Source: Streptomyces sp. NRRL S-118 (GTDB lineage: Bacteria; Actinomycetota; Actinomycetes; Streptomycetales; Streptomycetaceae). From it: DNA of 64,000 nucleotides. Positions 18,434 through 27,176 of the stretch are shown here, one piece after another. Position 1 is the first letter of the stretch. Each line of letters begins with the position of its first letter. The notes under the pieces were generated by a model that worked only from the letters and a program-made list of their open reading frames with translations, did no database searches and was not told the origin of the DNA. The translations under genes and the position numbers were made by a program. Location: NCBI RefSeq assembly GCF_000716335.1, contig NZ_KL591010.1, forward strand, positions 133,388 through 197,387, in the 5' to 3' direction.

Positions 18434-19501
18434 CTAGGCCCGTGGGGAGGACGCGGCTGTGCGTGGCGTGCACGGTTCCTGTGCACCGCGTGCCAGGGCC
18501 GCCGCGCGGTGTTCGGTGGGTGCCATGCCGTAGGTCTCGCGGAACGCCCGGCTGAACGCGGTGGCGCTGGAGAAGCCCCAGCGCGCCGCGACCACCTGGA
18601 CGGGCAGGGCGCTCGACTCCCGGCACGCCAGCTCGGCGTGGGCCCGCTCCAGGCGCCCGCGGCGGATGCGGGCCGCCACGCTCATCGGCTGGTCGCGGAA
18701 GAGAGAGTGCAGACCGCGCAGGGAGATGCCGTGCCGGTCGGCGACGACCCCGGGGGTCAGGTCCGGGTCACCGAGGTTGTTGTCGATGAAGCAGGTGATC
18801 CGCCGCCGCATCTCCCGCGCGCGGGCCTCGGCCGGCGCCTCGCCCGGGTCGCCGAGCTGCTGCGCCAGGCAGGTGGCGGCCAGGTCGAGGGCGACGGAGC
18901 CCATCGCGCGCAGCTCCTCCGGGCGGCAGTGCCGGGCCTGGCCGAGGAGTGTCCTCACGAAGCCGGCGAAGACCGCGGCCGAGCCCCGGTCCGCCCGTAT
19001 GCCCCGGGCGAGGAGGCGGTCCAGCCGGTCCGGCCGCAGCGGCAGGGCCGGCCGGGGGATCTGCAGCACGACCGCCTCGACCGGGCCGCCGTCCGCGGCC
19101 GTCGTCTCGTTCTCCATGGGGCGGGAGGAGTCCGTCAGGACCAGGCCGCCGCCCGAGACCTCCGATTCGCGGCTCCGCTGGGAGACCCTGAACACCCCCC
19201 GGGTGATCAGGGCCAGCTGGAACTGCTCGGGATCGCCCCGCCGGACGTGGGCCGGGGTGCGTCGCGACACCACCGGCGAGAAGGCGAAGGCGGACAGGCG
19301 CGGGCCGCCGAGGTCCAGGTCCGTGATCCCCGCGCGGAAGTCGGCCGTGTGGCGGGTGCTGAGGGCGACCGGCATCAGACTGCTGGACACCGTCTCGCAG
19401 AACCACGCGAACCTCTCCCGGGGCGGCACCCCGGCACCCGGTGCCATCACTCCGTACCCCTCCCCTCCCGCTGTCGGCACGTCAGGGGCTTTCCTCGTCA
19501 T
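18434..19501 (-). CDS. AraC/XylS-family transcriptional regulator
   Basis: A 355-residue regulator. The N-terminal about 220 residues are a cupin-like sensor domain of the AraC_binding_2 type (FAFSPVVSRRTPAHVRRGDPE). The C-terminal about 100 residues carry the two AraC helix-turn-helix motifs, DLTPGVVADRHGISLRGLHSLF and VQVVAARWGFSSATAFSRAFRETYGMAPTEHRA. AraC-type activators usually control neighbouring genes, and it sits between secreted paralogues A and B. That makes those genes candidate targets, though no operator is identifiable. ATG 19501 is the first start of the frame. Confidence 0.9.
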   Translation of the reverse strand: MTRKAPDVPTAGGEGYGVMAPGAGVPPRERFAWFCETVSSSLMPVALSTRHTADFRAGITDLDLGGPRLSAFAFSPVVSRRTPAHVRRGDPEQFQLALITRGVFRVSQRSRESEVSGGGLVLTDSSRPMENETTAADGGPVEAVVLQIPRPALPLRPDRLDRLLARGIRADRGSAAVFAGFVRTLLGQARHCRPEELRAMGSVALDLAATCLAQQLGDPGEAPAEARAREMRRRITCFIDNNLGDPDLTPGVVADRHGISLRGLHSLFRDQPMSVAARIRRGRLERAHAELACRESSALPVQVVAARWGFSSATAFSRAFRETYGMAPTEHRAAALARGAQEPCTPRTAASSPRA

Positions 19502-19586
19502 GGCACTCGCTTCCGTACGCGTGCTCCTCGTCGTGCGTCACCCCGGCGGCAAACGGCACCGCGCCGGGACGACGGCGACCTGACGG

Positions 19587-19603
19587 CCCGCCGGCGCGGC
19601 GGG
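19587..19603 (-). terminator. short GC hairpin downstream of secreted paralogue B
   Basis: CCCGCC and GGCGGG pair around a GGCGC loop, 14 bp after the stop codon of the gene ending at 19618. A plausible short terminator without a T-tract. Confidence 0.4.
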
Positions 19604-19617
19604 TGACGGCGCGTGAC

Positions 19618-20121
19618 TCAGCAGCTGTGGGTGTACGAGCGGGACGTCACCGAGGAGCCCCATCCGTCGACACTCCATGTGCTGTGGGCGGTGATGGTGA
19701 AGGGCTTGCAGCCCACGTACACGCTCGGGCCCAGGCAGCCCCGCTGGAAACCGGGGTTGAGGGTGCTGGGCCGGCAGTGGTGGGCGTTCTCGTAGTAGAT
19801 CTGGTTCGACTGGATGAACGAACCGAAGTCGATCGCCCGTCCCGAGTTGTTGGAGATGACCGAGACGGCCTGCGCGTAGCCGCTGGAGCTGGCGATGATG
19901 CAGGTCTGGCCGACGACGCCCGCGGGAGCCTTGTGCAGCGGGGTGGTGGTGCCGCAGTGCCAGTTGGCGTTGGGCTTTATCTCCTGCCAGTAGTCGGAGG
20001 CGTGGGCGGGCTGGGAACCCATGAGCATCATGGCCGCCAATGCGGCGGTCACCGCTCCCAGGCGGCGGGCACCGCGCCGGGCGGAACGAGCCGTGACAGC
20101 GCTTTGCGGGAATGTCCGCAT
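19618..20121 (-). CDS. small secreted six-cysteine protein, paralogue B
   Basis: A 167-residue exported protein of unknown function. The signal peptide is long and basic (several Arg before LGAVTAALAAMMLMG) with a likely cleavage after QPAHA, about residue 41. The mature domain YWQEIKPNANWHC...TLNPGFQRGC has six cysteines at positions matching paralogue A, and LNPGFQRGC is identical between the two. It ends with a Cys like A. ATG 20121 has GGAGG nine bases upstream. Neighbours are the AraC regulator downstream and paralogue C upstream, all on the minus strand with spacers of more than 110 bp, so each probably has its own promoter. Confidence 0.85.
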   Translation of the reverse strand: MRTFPQSAVTARSARRGARRLGAVTAALAAMMLMGSQPAHASDYWQEIKPNANWHCGTTTPLHKAPAGVVGQTCIIASSSGYAQAVSVISNNSGRAIDFGSFIQSNQIYYENAHHCRPSTLNPGFQRGCLGPSVYVGCKPFTITAHSTWSVDGWGSSVTSRSYTHSC

Positions 20122-20258
20122 CAAGACCTCCAAGGTCTCACAGAGGGTCGAGGTGCCGGAGAAGCCGGCTTGGGGAAGCCGCCCGTGGGTCGGCGGGCGT
20201 CGCCGCGGACGAGGTGACCGGATTCGGTCGGTCGCGATGGATCGCTGAGGGAAGCGGC

Positions 20259-20720
20259 TCAGCCGTGCCACGAGTCGACGCTGAGGTTGGCCTCTTCGTC
20301 ACCGTTCATGTACAGCTGGGAGGTTGCCGCGATGTCGCGGGTCCCGGAGAAGGTCTGGTTGAAGCAGCCACGGGTGAAGCCCGGGTTGAGCGTCGAATGC
20401 GTGCAGGTGGCGCGCCAGGAACCTTCGTAGATGCCCCCGGTGTTCTCCGTCTGGAGGACACCGCGGATGTCGGCGGCCTTGGTGCCGCTGTTCTGTACGA
20501 CGAGGACGGCCTGTGCGTCGTTGTTCGCGTTGCGCACGATGCAGATCTTGAACTTGATGTTGAAGGACAGCCGGTGCGACTTGTACGGCGAACAGCTCCA
20601 GTTGGAGTTGGTGTCCACCGGCTGCCAGTACGGAGGGGCTGCCGCGGCGGGCCCGGCATTGACCAGGCCGGCACCGATCATGGTCGCGCTCGCTGCGAGC
20701 AGGCCCAGCGTCTTCTTCAT
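20259..20720 (-). CDS. small secreted four-cysteine protein, paralogue C
   Basis: A 153-residue exported protein of unknown function. A canonical signal peptide, MKKTLGLLAASATMIGAGL, is cleaved near AGPAAAA. The mature part starts PYWQPVDTNSNWSC and contains ASATM-distal features of the family: NDAQAVLVVQNSGTKAA and STLNPGFTRGCF. It differs from A and B in lacking the last two cysteines and in having an acidic C-terminus (NGDEEANLSVDSWHG), so it is the most diverged member. ATG 20720 is preceded by a GAAGAAG-type site. Upstream lies the LysR remnant on the other strand. Confidence 0.84.
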   Translation of the reverse strand: MKKTLGLLAASATMIGAGLVNAGPAAAAPPYWQPVDTNSNWSCSPYKSHRLSFNIKFKICIVRNANNDAQAVLVVQNSGTKAADIRGVLQTENTGGIYEGSWRATCTHSTLNPGFTRGCFNQTFSGTRDIAATSQLYMNGDEEANLSVDSWHG

Positions 20721-20980
20721 GTTCTTCTTCTTTCGCGGGTGTGGGTGGGACTCCGGGGAAAGGCGCACAGGCCGGCGGCCGATGCCGAAGGACGCGCATC
20801 GAGGGACCGGGGTGCGGCGGGGCGGCACCGCTGGGAGGACGAACCGCGCCGGTGGGCGCGGGATCATCCCGCCACAGGGCACGGTTGCTGATCTGCTCCG
20901 TCGTCAGTGCAGGTCAGCGCCGTCTCGCGGCGCCGGGCCGGGACCCACCTTCCTCTACGCCGACGGGCTGAACAACACCG
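20721..20980. other. spacer upstream of paralogue C; no gene
   Basis: Contains the presumed promoter region of the minus-strand secreted protein. I see no coding frame with a ribosome binding site and family resemblance, and no strong hairpin, on either strand. Confidence 0.6.
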
Positions 20981-21009
20981 ATTCCCGCATGGCACTCATG
21001 AGCGGGAAT
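20981..21009. promoter_or_regulatory. 8-bp inverted repeat before the LysR remnant
   Basis: ATTCCCGC (20981-20988) and GCGGGAAT (21002-21009) are perfect complements separated by 13 bp. It starts 47 bp and ends 19 bp before the remnant's start codon, which is where LysR regulators normally bind their own divergent promoter. It may be a surviving operator of the decayed regulator. Confidence 0.45.
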
Positions 21010-21027
21010 GATCAATCGGGGGGCGCG

Positions 21028-21200
21028 GTGGAGCTGCGGGACATCGAGATCTCCCGGACCCTCGCGGAGGAGCTGCGCTTCGGCCGGGCAGCGAGGCGGC
21101 TGCACCTGTCCGGGCACGTGTCAGCCAGTCGGCCCGCCGGCAGGAGCGCCGCGCCGGGGCGGTGCGCTGTTCGACCGCGGCACCCGCACCGCGCGTCCAG
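21028..21200 (+). pseudogene. LysR-family regulator remnant (HTH only, two frameshifts)
   Basis: GTG 21028 opens VELRDIEISRTLAEELRFGRAARRLHLS, an unmistakable LysR N-terminal winged-helix sequence. The reading then shifts: near 21123 the next frame continues SQSARRQERRAGA, and near 21160 a further frame continues ALFDRGTRTAR, which is the end of the LysR HTH linker (ALFxRxxRxxRLT). Beyond about 21200 no effector domain can be found, so at least 200 residues are missing. The gene is broken by two indels and a 3' deletion. Confidence 0.82.
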
Positions 21201-21388
21201 GCCCTCGTCGGCACCGCCCGCGACCTCGGCGCCCGCCGGCTCGCCGACCACGCCTCCAGGAGTGTCCCCTTCGGCGCACTCGGGGACGCTCCCCGGTGAG
21301 CCTGCCCCGGGGAGCGTCCCGGGAGAGCGAGCGTGTCCGGTCGAGGACCTCCGCCCGGCCGTCCCTCGATCGCAACGGAACGTTCGCC
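21201..21388. other. spacer after the LysR remnant; no recognisable gene
   Basis: No supported coding region. It separates the remnant from the convergent stop of the molybdenum hydroxylase large subunit at 21389. Confidence 0.6.
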
Positions 21389-23524
21389 CTACGACAACTG
21401 GGGCAGCACCCGGTCGGGCGTCAGCGGCAGTTCGCGGAAGCGGACGCCCGTGGCGTGGTGGACGGCGTTGCCGATGGCGGCGGCCGTGCCCACGATGCCG
21501 ATCTCGCCGATGCCCTTGCTGCCCATGGGGTTGAGGTGGGTGTCCTCCTCCTCGATCCAGTGGGCCTCGACGTCCGGGACGTCGGCGTGGGCCGGCACGT
21601 GGTAGGAGGCCAGGTCGCGCTCGGCGAAGTCGCCGAAGGCCGGGTCCACGGCGGAGTGCTCGGTCAGCGCCATGCCGAGCCCCATGGTCATGCCGCCGAT
21701 GAACTGCGACCGGGCGGTGCGCGGGTTGAGGATCCGGCCGGCGGCGTACACCCCGAGCAGGCGCAGCACCCGCACCTCGCCGGTGGCCGTGTCGACCCGC
21801 ACCTCGGCGAAGTGGGCGCCGAAGGCGTGCCGGGCGAACGCCGGGGTGCTCCCGGCCTCCTCGGTGGTGTCGGCGGAGGCGGACAGTCCGTCGGCGGGCA
21901 GCGGGCCCTGGTGGTCCGTCATCCGCCGCGCCAGGCGCGTGCACGCCTCGTGGACGGCCCAGCCCCAGGACGCGGTGCCCGAGGAGCCGCCGGCGAGCGG
22001 GGCGCGCGGCCGCCGGGTGGAGCCGATGCCGATGCGTACGGAGCCGAGGGGGACGCCGAGCGCGTCGGCGGCGATCTGGGCGAGCACCGTGCGGGCGCCG
22101 GTGCCGATGTCGGTGGCGTTGACGGCGACGGCGCAGCTCCCGTCGGGCAGGGCGGTGGCCGTGGCGGTGGACGGCGAGATCAGCACCGGGTACGTGGCGG
22201 CCGCGACCCCGGTACCGGTGAGGACCTGCTCCTTGGGGCCGGGGCGGCGGGCGGCGGGGCGCGGGTCCCGGTCGTGCCAGCCGAAGCGCCGGGCGCCCTC
22301 GCGCAGGCACTCGACGAGGTGGCGGCTGGAGAAGGGCAGGCCGCTGTCCGGCTCGGTGGCGGGCTCGTTGCGTATGCGCAGCTCGACCGGGTCCATGCCG
22401 AGTGCGCCGGCCAGCTCGTCCATGGCCGACTCCAGCGCGTACATGCCGGACGCCTCGCCGGGTGCGCGCATCCAGGAGGGGCTCGGCACGTCGAGGCGGA
22501 CGACCCGGTGGTCGGAGAGGGCGTGCGGCGAGGCGTACATGACGCGGCTGGGGATCCCGGCCTGTTCGACGAACTCCTTGATCCGGGACGTCTGGGTGGT
22601 GACCTCGTGGGCGACGGCGGTGAGGGTGCCGTCGCGTTCGGCGGCCAGCCGGACGCGCTGGATGGTGGGGGCGCGGTGGCCGACGACGGTCGCCAGGTCC
22701 TTGCGGGGCAGTGCCAGCTTCACCGGCCGGCCGGTGTGGCGGGCGGCCATGGCGGCGAGGACGACGTGGGGCCGGGGCGTGCCCTTGGCGCCGAAGCCGC
22801 CGCCGACGTGCTCGGAGACCACGGTGACCCGGTCCTCGGGGAGCCGGAACATGTGGGCGAGGACGGAGCGGACCGGGCCGGCGCCCTGGCTGGAGTCGTA
22901 GACGGTGAGGTGGTCGGCGCTCCCGGTGCCGTCCCAGCGGGCGTAGGCGGCGTGCGGCTCCATGGGGTGGTTGTGCAGCGGCGGGATCCGGTAGGTGACG
23001 TCGACCCCGACCGGGGCGGCGGCGAAGGCCTCGTCGACGTCGCCGCGCGCCCGGCGGGCGGGGAACCCGCCGTTGGCCTCGTCCGGCGTGTAGGCCGCCG
23101 GGTGGTCCTCGGTGAGCGTCACGTCGTGCGGTTCGGTCGCGTAGCCGACGCGGACGGCGGCCGCGGTGGCCCGGGCGGCCTCCAGGGTGTCGGCGACGGC
23201 GAGGGCGACGTACCAGCCGCGGTGCGGTACGGCGTCGTCCTGGAGGACGGCGAGGACGGGGTCGTCGGGTGCGGCGAGCCGCGGTGCCGTCCAGGGGGTG
23301 AGGACGGCGAGGGCGCCGGGGGTGGCGAGGGCGTCCCCGGTGTCGACGGCGGTGACCCGGCCGCGGGCGACAGTGGCGGGGACGGGCCAGGCGTAGGCGC
23401 AGTCGGGCGGGGTGTGGGCGAGTTCGGTGGCGTACCGGGCGGTACCGGTGACCTTGTCGCGGCCTTCGAGGCGCTCGGCGGGGGCGCCGAGCGCGGGCGC
23501 GGCGGCGGTCGCGGTGGGGCGCAT
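21389..23524 (-). CDS. molybdenum hydroxylase, molybdopterin-binding large subunit (PaoC/YagR-like)
   Basis: A 711-residue xanthine-dehydrogenase-superfamily large subunit. It binds the molybdenum-pterin cofactor and carries out hydroxylation or aldehyde oxidation. It begins with LEGRDKVTGTARYATEL, has the pterin loop HVGGGFGAKG, WMRAPGEASGMYALE, and near the C-terminus GSKGIGEIGIVG with the catalytic glutamate. The length and spacing fit the three-subunit PaoABC/YagTSR group rather than classic XdhB. Its ATG overlaps the stop of the FAD subunit by one base. The electron route would be Mo centre to [2Fe-2S] subunit to FAD subunit. The substrate (aromatic aldehyde or purine) cannot be told from sequence. 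Confidence 0.9.
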   Translation of the reverse strand: MRPTATAAAPALGAPAERLEGRDKVTGTARYATELAHTPPDCAYAWPVPATVARGRVTAVDTGDALATPGALAVLTPWTAPRLAAPDDPVLAVLQDDAVPHRGWYVALAVADTLEAARATAAAVRVGYATEPHDVTLTEDHPAAYTPDEANGGFPARRARGDVDEAFAAAPVGVDVTYRIPPLHNHPMEPHAAYARWDGTGSADHLTVYDSSQGAGPVRSVLAHMFRLPEDRVTVVSEHVGGGFGAKGTPRPHVVLAAMAARHTGRPVKLALPRKDLATVVGHRAPTIQRVRLAAERDGTLTAVAHEVTTQTSRIKEFVEQAGIPSRVMYASPHALSDHRVVRLDVPSPSWMRAPGEASGMYALESAMDELAGALGMDPVELRIRNEPATEPDSGLPFSSRHLVECLREGARRFGWHDRDPRPAARRPGPKEQVLTGTGVAAATYPVLISPSTATATALPDGSCAVAVNATDIGTGARTVLAQIAADALGVPLGSVRIGIGSTRRPRAPLAGGSSGTASWGWAVHEACTRLARRMTDHQGPLPADGLSASADTTEEAGSTPAFARHAFGAHFAEVRVDTATGEVRVLRLLGVYAAGRILNPRTARSQFIGGMTMGLGMALTEHSAVDPAFGDFAERDLASYHVPAHADVPDVEAHWIEEEDTHLNPMGSKGIGEIGIVGTAAAIGNAVHHATGVRFRELPLTPDRVLPQLS

Positions 23525-24555
23525 CACGGCTCCAGGTCGGGTCGGCGGTCGGCGGGCGGGGCGGGTGCGGCCCGCCCGGCGAGTTCGGCGAGGACGCGGC
23601 GGGCGAGGTTGCGGGCGAGCGGCACCTTGAAGGCGTTGTCCCGCAGGGGCTGTGCCTGGCCGAGCTCCGCGTCGACCGCGCGGGCGATGTTCGCGGGGTT
23701 CGGCGGGTGGCCGAGCAGTGCGGTCTCGGCGAGGCGCGCGCGCCAGGGGCGGTGGGCGAGGCCGCCGAAGGCGAGCCCGGCGTGGCGTACCGCCCCGTGG
23801 TCGTCCAGGTCGAGGACGGCGGCCACGGAGGCGAGGGCGAAGGCGTACGAGGCGCGGTCGCGGGCCTTCAGGTACGCGGAGGGCAGGCCGGCCGTCGATC
23901 CCGGGAGGACGACGGCGGTGATGAGCTCGCCGGGCCGCAGGACGGTGTCCTGCTCGGGGTGGTCGCCCGGCAGCCGGTGGAAGGAGGCGGCCGGGACGGT
24001 CCGGTCGCCGTCGGGGCCGTGCAGCTCGACGCCGGCGTCGAGGGCGGCGAGGGCGACGGCCATGTCGGAGGGGTGGGTGGCGATGCAGTGCGCCGAGTGG
24101 CCGAGGACGGCGTGGTCGCGGTGGTGGCCCTCGCGGGCGCCGCAACCGGTGCCGGGTTCGCGCTTGTTGCAGGGCTTGGAGGTGTCCTGGAAGTACGGGC
24201 ACCGGGTGCGCTGGAGCAGGTTGCCGCCGGTGGTGGCGATGTTGCGCAGCTGCCCGGAGGCGCCGGCGAGCAGCGCCTGCGACAGGGCGGGGTGGCGGGC
24301 CCGTACCAGCGGGTGGGCGGCCAGGTCGCTGTTGCGCACGGTGGCCCCGATGCGCAGCCCGCCGTCGGAAAGCTCCTCGACGGTGTCGAGCGGGAGCCGG
24401 CTGACGTCCACGAGGGTGTCGGGCGCCTCGACCCCGTGTTTCATCAGGTCGACGAGGTTGGTCCCGCCGGCGAGATAGCGGGCGCCGGGGCGGCCGGCGT
24501 GGGCGGCGGTCGCCTCGTCGATGCTGGCGGCACGTACGTACGCGTAGGGCTTCAC
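23524..24555 (-). CDS. molybdenum hydroxylase, FAD-binding subunit with extra Fe-S residues (PaoB/YagS-like)
   Basis: A 343-residue CoxM/PaoB-type flavoprotein. It opens KPYAYVRAASIDEATAA with the FAD loop YLAGGTNLVDLMKHG and the second loop IATTGGNLLQRTRCPYF. Between them it carries a cysteine-bearing insertion (CPYFQDTSKPCNKREPGTGC), which in E. coli PaoB ligates an additional [4Fe-4S] cluster. This insertion separates it from the ordinary FAD subunit of the second cluster at 33235. GTG 24555 follows GAGGACG. It lies between and is coupled with the large-subunit gene. Confidence 0.9.
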   Translation of the reverse strand: MKPYAYVRAASIDEATAAHAGRPGARYLAGGTNLVDLMKHGVEAPDTLVDVSRLPLDTVEELSDGGLRIGATVRNSDLAAHPLVRARHPALSQALLAGASGQLRNIATTGGNLLQRTRCPYFQDTSKPCNKREPGTGCGAREGHHRDHAVLGHSAHCIATHPSDMAVALAALDAGVELHGPDGDRTVPAASFHRLPGDHPEQDTVLRPGELITAVVLPGSTAGLPSAYLKARDRASYAFALASVAAVLDLDDHGAVRHAGLAFGGLAHRPWRARLAETALLGHPPNPANIARAVDAELGQAQPLRDNAFKVPLARNLARRVLAELAGRAAPAPPADRRPDLEP

Positions 24556-24584
24556 CGGATCACGTCCTCGTCTCACGTCCTGCC

Positions 24585-25166
24585 TCACTGCGTGCGCGAC
24601 ACGTCCTCGACGGCGGCGACGATGTTCGGGTACGCGCCGCAGCGGCACAGGTTGCCGCTCAGCCGTTCGCGTATCTCGGCCGCCGTGAGCCGCACAGGGC
24701 CCTGCGCGGGCGGTGCGGCGGGATCGGTCGCGTACGAGGGGTGCCCGGCCGCGGCCTCGTCGAGGACGCCGACGGCCGAGCAGAGCTGGCCGGGGGTGCA
24801 GTAGCCGCACTGGAAGGCGTCCCGGTCCAGGAAGGCGCGCTGGAGCGGGTGCAGCGCGTCGCCGTCATCGGCGTCGCCGGCCAGCCCCTCGACGGTGGTG
24901 ACGGCGGCGCCGTCCTGGGCGACGGCGAGCAGCAGGCAGCCGTTGGCGCGCCGCCCGTCGACGAGGACGGTGCACGAACCGCACTGGCCGTGGTCGCAGC
25001 CCTTCTTGGCGCCGGTCAGGCCGAGGCGCTCGCGCAGGACGTCCAGGAGGGTGGCGCGGTGGTCGACGGCGAGGGTGTGCGGGGTGCCGTTGACCGTGAG
25101 CGTGATGCGCGAGTGGGTGGGCGCGGGGGGATGCCCGTGCGCCGCCGCCGGCTGCTCGGCGCCCAT
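24585..25166 (-). CDS. molybdenum hydroxylase, [2Fe-2S] subunit (PaoA/YagT-like)
   Basis: A 193-residue electron-transfer subunit with two [2Fe-2S] clusters. The plant-ferredoxin-type N-terminal cluster is ligated by GCDHGQCGSCTVLVDG plus a further Cys in NGCLLLA. The C-terminal four-helix cluster is ligated by FQCGYCTPGQLC and SGNLCRCGAYPNI. There is no twin-arginine signal peptide, unlike periplasmic E. coli PaoA, so the enzyme is probably cytoplasmic. It is the first of the three enzyme genes, 29 bp from the FAD subunit start, and its ATG overlaps the stop of the DUF5709 gene, tying that protein to the operon. Confidence 0.93.
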   Translation of the reverse strand: MGAEQPAAAHGHPPAPTHSRITLTVNGTPHTLAVDHRATLLDVLRERLGLTGAKKGCDHGQCGSCTVLVDGRRANGCLLLAVAQDGAAVTTVEGLAGDADDGDALHPLQRAFLDRDAFQCGYCTPGQLCSAVGVLDEAAAGHPSYATDPAAPPAQGPVRLTAAEIRERLSGNLCRCGAYPNIVAAVEDVSRTQ

Positions 25167-25651
25167 CAGAGGGCCTCGTCGCCCTCGTCGGGGACGGTGT
25201 GCATGGCGGCCTCCTCGGCGGAGGCCGCGGCGCCTGCGATGCCGACGTCGAAGGCGACGGCGTCCTTCTCGCTGTCCTCGTGGGCGCCTTCGTCGGGCGC
25301 GACGAGGCGCCCGGAGCGGTCGCGGCCGACCTGGTCGTCGAAAGGCTCGCCGTCCCCGCCGGGCAGGTCGCCGATGCCGTTGGGGAGGTTGTCGGGATCC
25401 TCGGTCTCCAGGGCGGGGTCCGGCATCTCCTCGTCGAGCCGCTGATCGAGGCTCTCGCGCTCGTTCTGCTCGCGGGCCGTGGTGCCGGTGTGGTCGACGG
25501 CCAGCGGACGCTCGGGCGGGGACCAGCCCTCGTCGTACGGATCGGCCTCGCGGTCCGACAGGGTGTCCTCGGGGTCGAGGATGCCCGTGTCCTCCCGGTC
25601 CTCGGCGACGGGCTGGTAGACCTCGTCACCCATCGAGTTCTCGGTTCCCAT
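25166..25651 (-). CDS. DUF5709-containing acidic protein
   Basis: A 161-residue, strongly acidic, probably disordered protein matching DUF5709: it contains ILDPEDTLSDREADPYDEGWSPPERPL near the N-terminus and a low-complexity Asp/Glu/Gly middle. No enzymatic motif is visible and the function of the family is unknown. It shares a stop/start overlap with the [2Fe-2S] subunit downstream, suggesting co-expression. The family is common in Streptomyces beside stress genes, so the operon link may be incidental. Confidence 0.8.
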   Translation of the reverse strand: MGTENSMGDEVYQPVAEDREDTGILDPEDTLSDREADPYDEGWSPPERPLAVDHTGTTAREQNERESLDQRLDEEMPDPALETEDPDNLPNGIGDLPGGDGEPFDDQVGRDRSGRLVAPDEGAHEDSEKDAVAFDVGIAGAAASAEEAAMHTVPDEGDEAL

Positions 25652-25778
25652 GGCGTGGCTCCCGTGTGCGTCTCGTCCGGCCGGTGTGCCGTGCTGTACG
25701 CCTGATCGCGTATCCAGCCTGGATCAAGTCACACATCCCGGCATTCCGGACGCCGCTCCCTCGGGCCGGCCCGGGATG

Positions 25779-25949
25779 TCAGGAGACCTCCGGGTCCCAC
25801 CCGGTGGAGAAGGTGTCCCAGCGCAGCATCCGGTCGGCCTGCCGGTGCGTGAGGTCGGCGAGCTTTCTGGCCTCGTTCAGCACGTCTCCGTGCTCCTCGA
25901 CGAGCTGGTCGTATATCGGCGAGCCGGAACCGGCGGGGCGCGTGCTCAT
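25779..25949 (-). CDS. small hypothetical protein, 56 residues
   Basis: A short helical, charged protein (MSTRPAGSGSPIYDQLVEEH...WDTFSTGWDPEVS) with a GGAG site before ATG 25949. It is not recognised as a named family. The codon-position GC pattern and neat placement between the DUF5709 gene and the glutamate-cysteine ligase gene support it being real. Confidence 0.6.
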   Translation of the reverse strand: MSTRPAGSGSPIYDQLVEEHGDVLNEARKLADLTHRQADRMLRWDTFSTGWDPEVS

Positions 25950-26057
25950 CTGGGCGGGTCTCCTCGGAAACGGGGACGGTCGGCGCGCCGGGGCGGCGCC
26001 CGGCCCGGGCCGCCTGCCCGGAGAACCGCCGATCATGCGCGGGCGCGGAGTGACCTG

Positions 26058-27176
26058 TCACGCACTTCGCTGGGTGCGGCGCACGCACTCGGCGACGACG
26101 CCCCGCAGGCTCCCGGTGCGGTGCAGCAGCCGCCTCTGGACGCGGGCGCCGTTGCCGTGGCTGAGGAGCTCGGCGATGCCCTTGCGGGCGTACGGGAGGT
26201 CGCCGTTCTCCTCCAGCGCGTCCTCGAGGTGCGACAGCAGCGTGTACACGACCCGTTCCGCGGGGACGGGCCGCATGGTCACGGGGTGCAGCAGTTCGCC
26301 GTCGAGACCGGAGCGGCTGGCCCGCCAGGAGGCGGCGCGCAGCAGGCCGACGGTGTGCCGGGCGGGAGGTATCCCCTCGCGCCACTCGCGGGCGGCGGTG
26401 TCGACCAAGGCGCGGGTGAGGGTGGCGATGAGGACGGTGGTGGACGCCTCCAGGCAGACGTCCGCGGCCCGGACCTCGACGGTCGGGTACCTGCGCGACA
26501 GCCGGGCGTCGAAGTACACCATGCCTTCGTCATGCAGCACGCCGGTGCCGATGAGGTCCCCGACCAGCTGGTGGTAGTGGTCGGCGGAGCCGAAGAGCTC
26601 GACCGGGCCGGTCGACGGCCACCGGCCCCAGACGCGGTTGCGGTAGCTGCTGTACCCGCTGTCGTGCCCTTGCCAGAAGGGCGAGTTGGCGCTCAGTGCG
26701 AGCAGCACGGACAGCCAGGGCCGGATGCGGTCCAGGACGGCCACGCCCTCCTCGTCGGACTCCACCGACACATGGACGTGACAGCCGCAGGTGAGCTGCT
26801 CCTGGGCGGTGAGGCCGTAGTGCTCCTGGATCCAGCGGTAGCGCTTGCCCTCGGTGAAGGCGGGGCCGGCGGGCAGCGGCGAGGTCGCGAGCGCCGCGAC
26901 GGCACCGCCGGCGCCGGCCGCGTGCCGGGCCGCCTCCGCCCGCCAGCGCTCGATCTCGGCGCCCAGCTCCCCCATGCCGGACTGCGGGTGCGTGGCGAAC
27001 TCCAGCTGCTGCCCCTGGAGCTCCTTCTGGAAGGCGTGTCCGCGGCCTTCGCGGCTTTCCCTGGCGGCGAGGGCCAGCACGGCGGTGGACAGGGCGCAGG
27101 GCTCTCCGCTCTGCGGATCCACCAGCAGGAGTTCCTCTTCGACTCCGACAGTGCGCAACGGAAACCACCTTTCCAT
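26058..27176 (-). CDS. glutamate--cysteine ligase family 2 (YbdK-type carboxylate-amine ligase)
   Basis: A 372-residue ATP-dependent carboxylate-amine ligase of the GCS2 family. It starts TVGVEEELLLVDPQSGEP, the family's substrate-binding opening with the EEE metal-binding glutamates, and contains TCGCHVHVSVESDEEG, NSPFWQGHDSGYSSYRNRVW and TVEVRAADVCLEAS. Members join glutamate to cysteine or another amine. Streptomyces makes mycothiol rather than glutathione, so the in vivo product is uncertain. It lies with the molybdenum hydroxylase genes but 100-160 bp from both neighbours, so it is probably a separate unit. Confidence 0.88.
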   Translation of the reverse strand: MERWFPLRTVGVEEELLLVDPQSGEPCALSTAVLALAARESREGRGHAFQKELQGQQLEFATHPQSGMGELGAEIERWRAEAARHAAGAGGAVAALATSPLPAGPAFTEGKRYRWIQEHYGLTAQEQLTCGCHVHVSVESDEEGVAVLDRIRPWLSVLLALSANSPFWQGHDSGYSSYRNRVWGRWPSTGPVELFGSADHYHQLVGDLIGTGVLHDEGMVYFDARLSRRYPTVEVRAADVCLEASTTVLIATLTRALVDTAAREWREGIPPARHTVGLLRAASWRASRSGLDGELLHPVTMRPVPAERVVYTLLSHLEDALEENGDLPYARKGIAELLSHGNGARVQRRLLHRTGSLRGVVAECVRRTQRSA

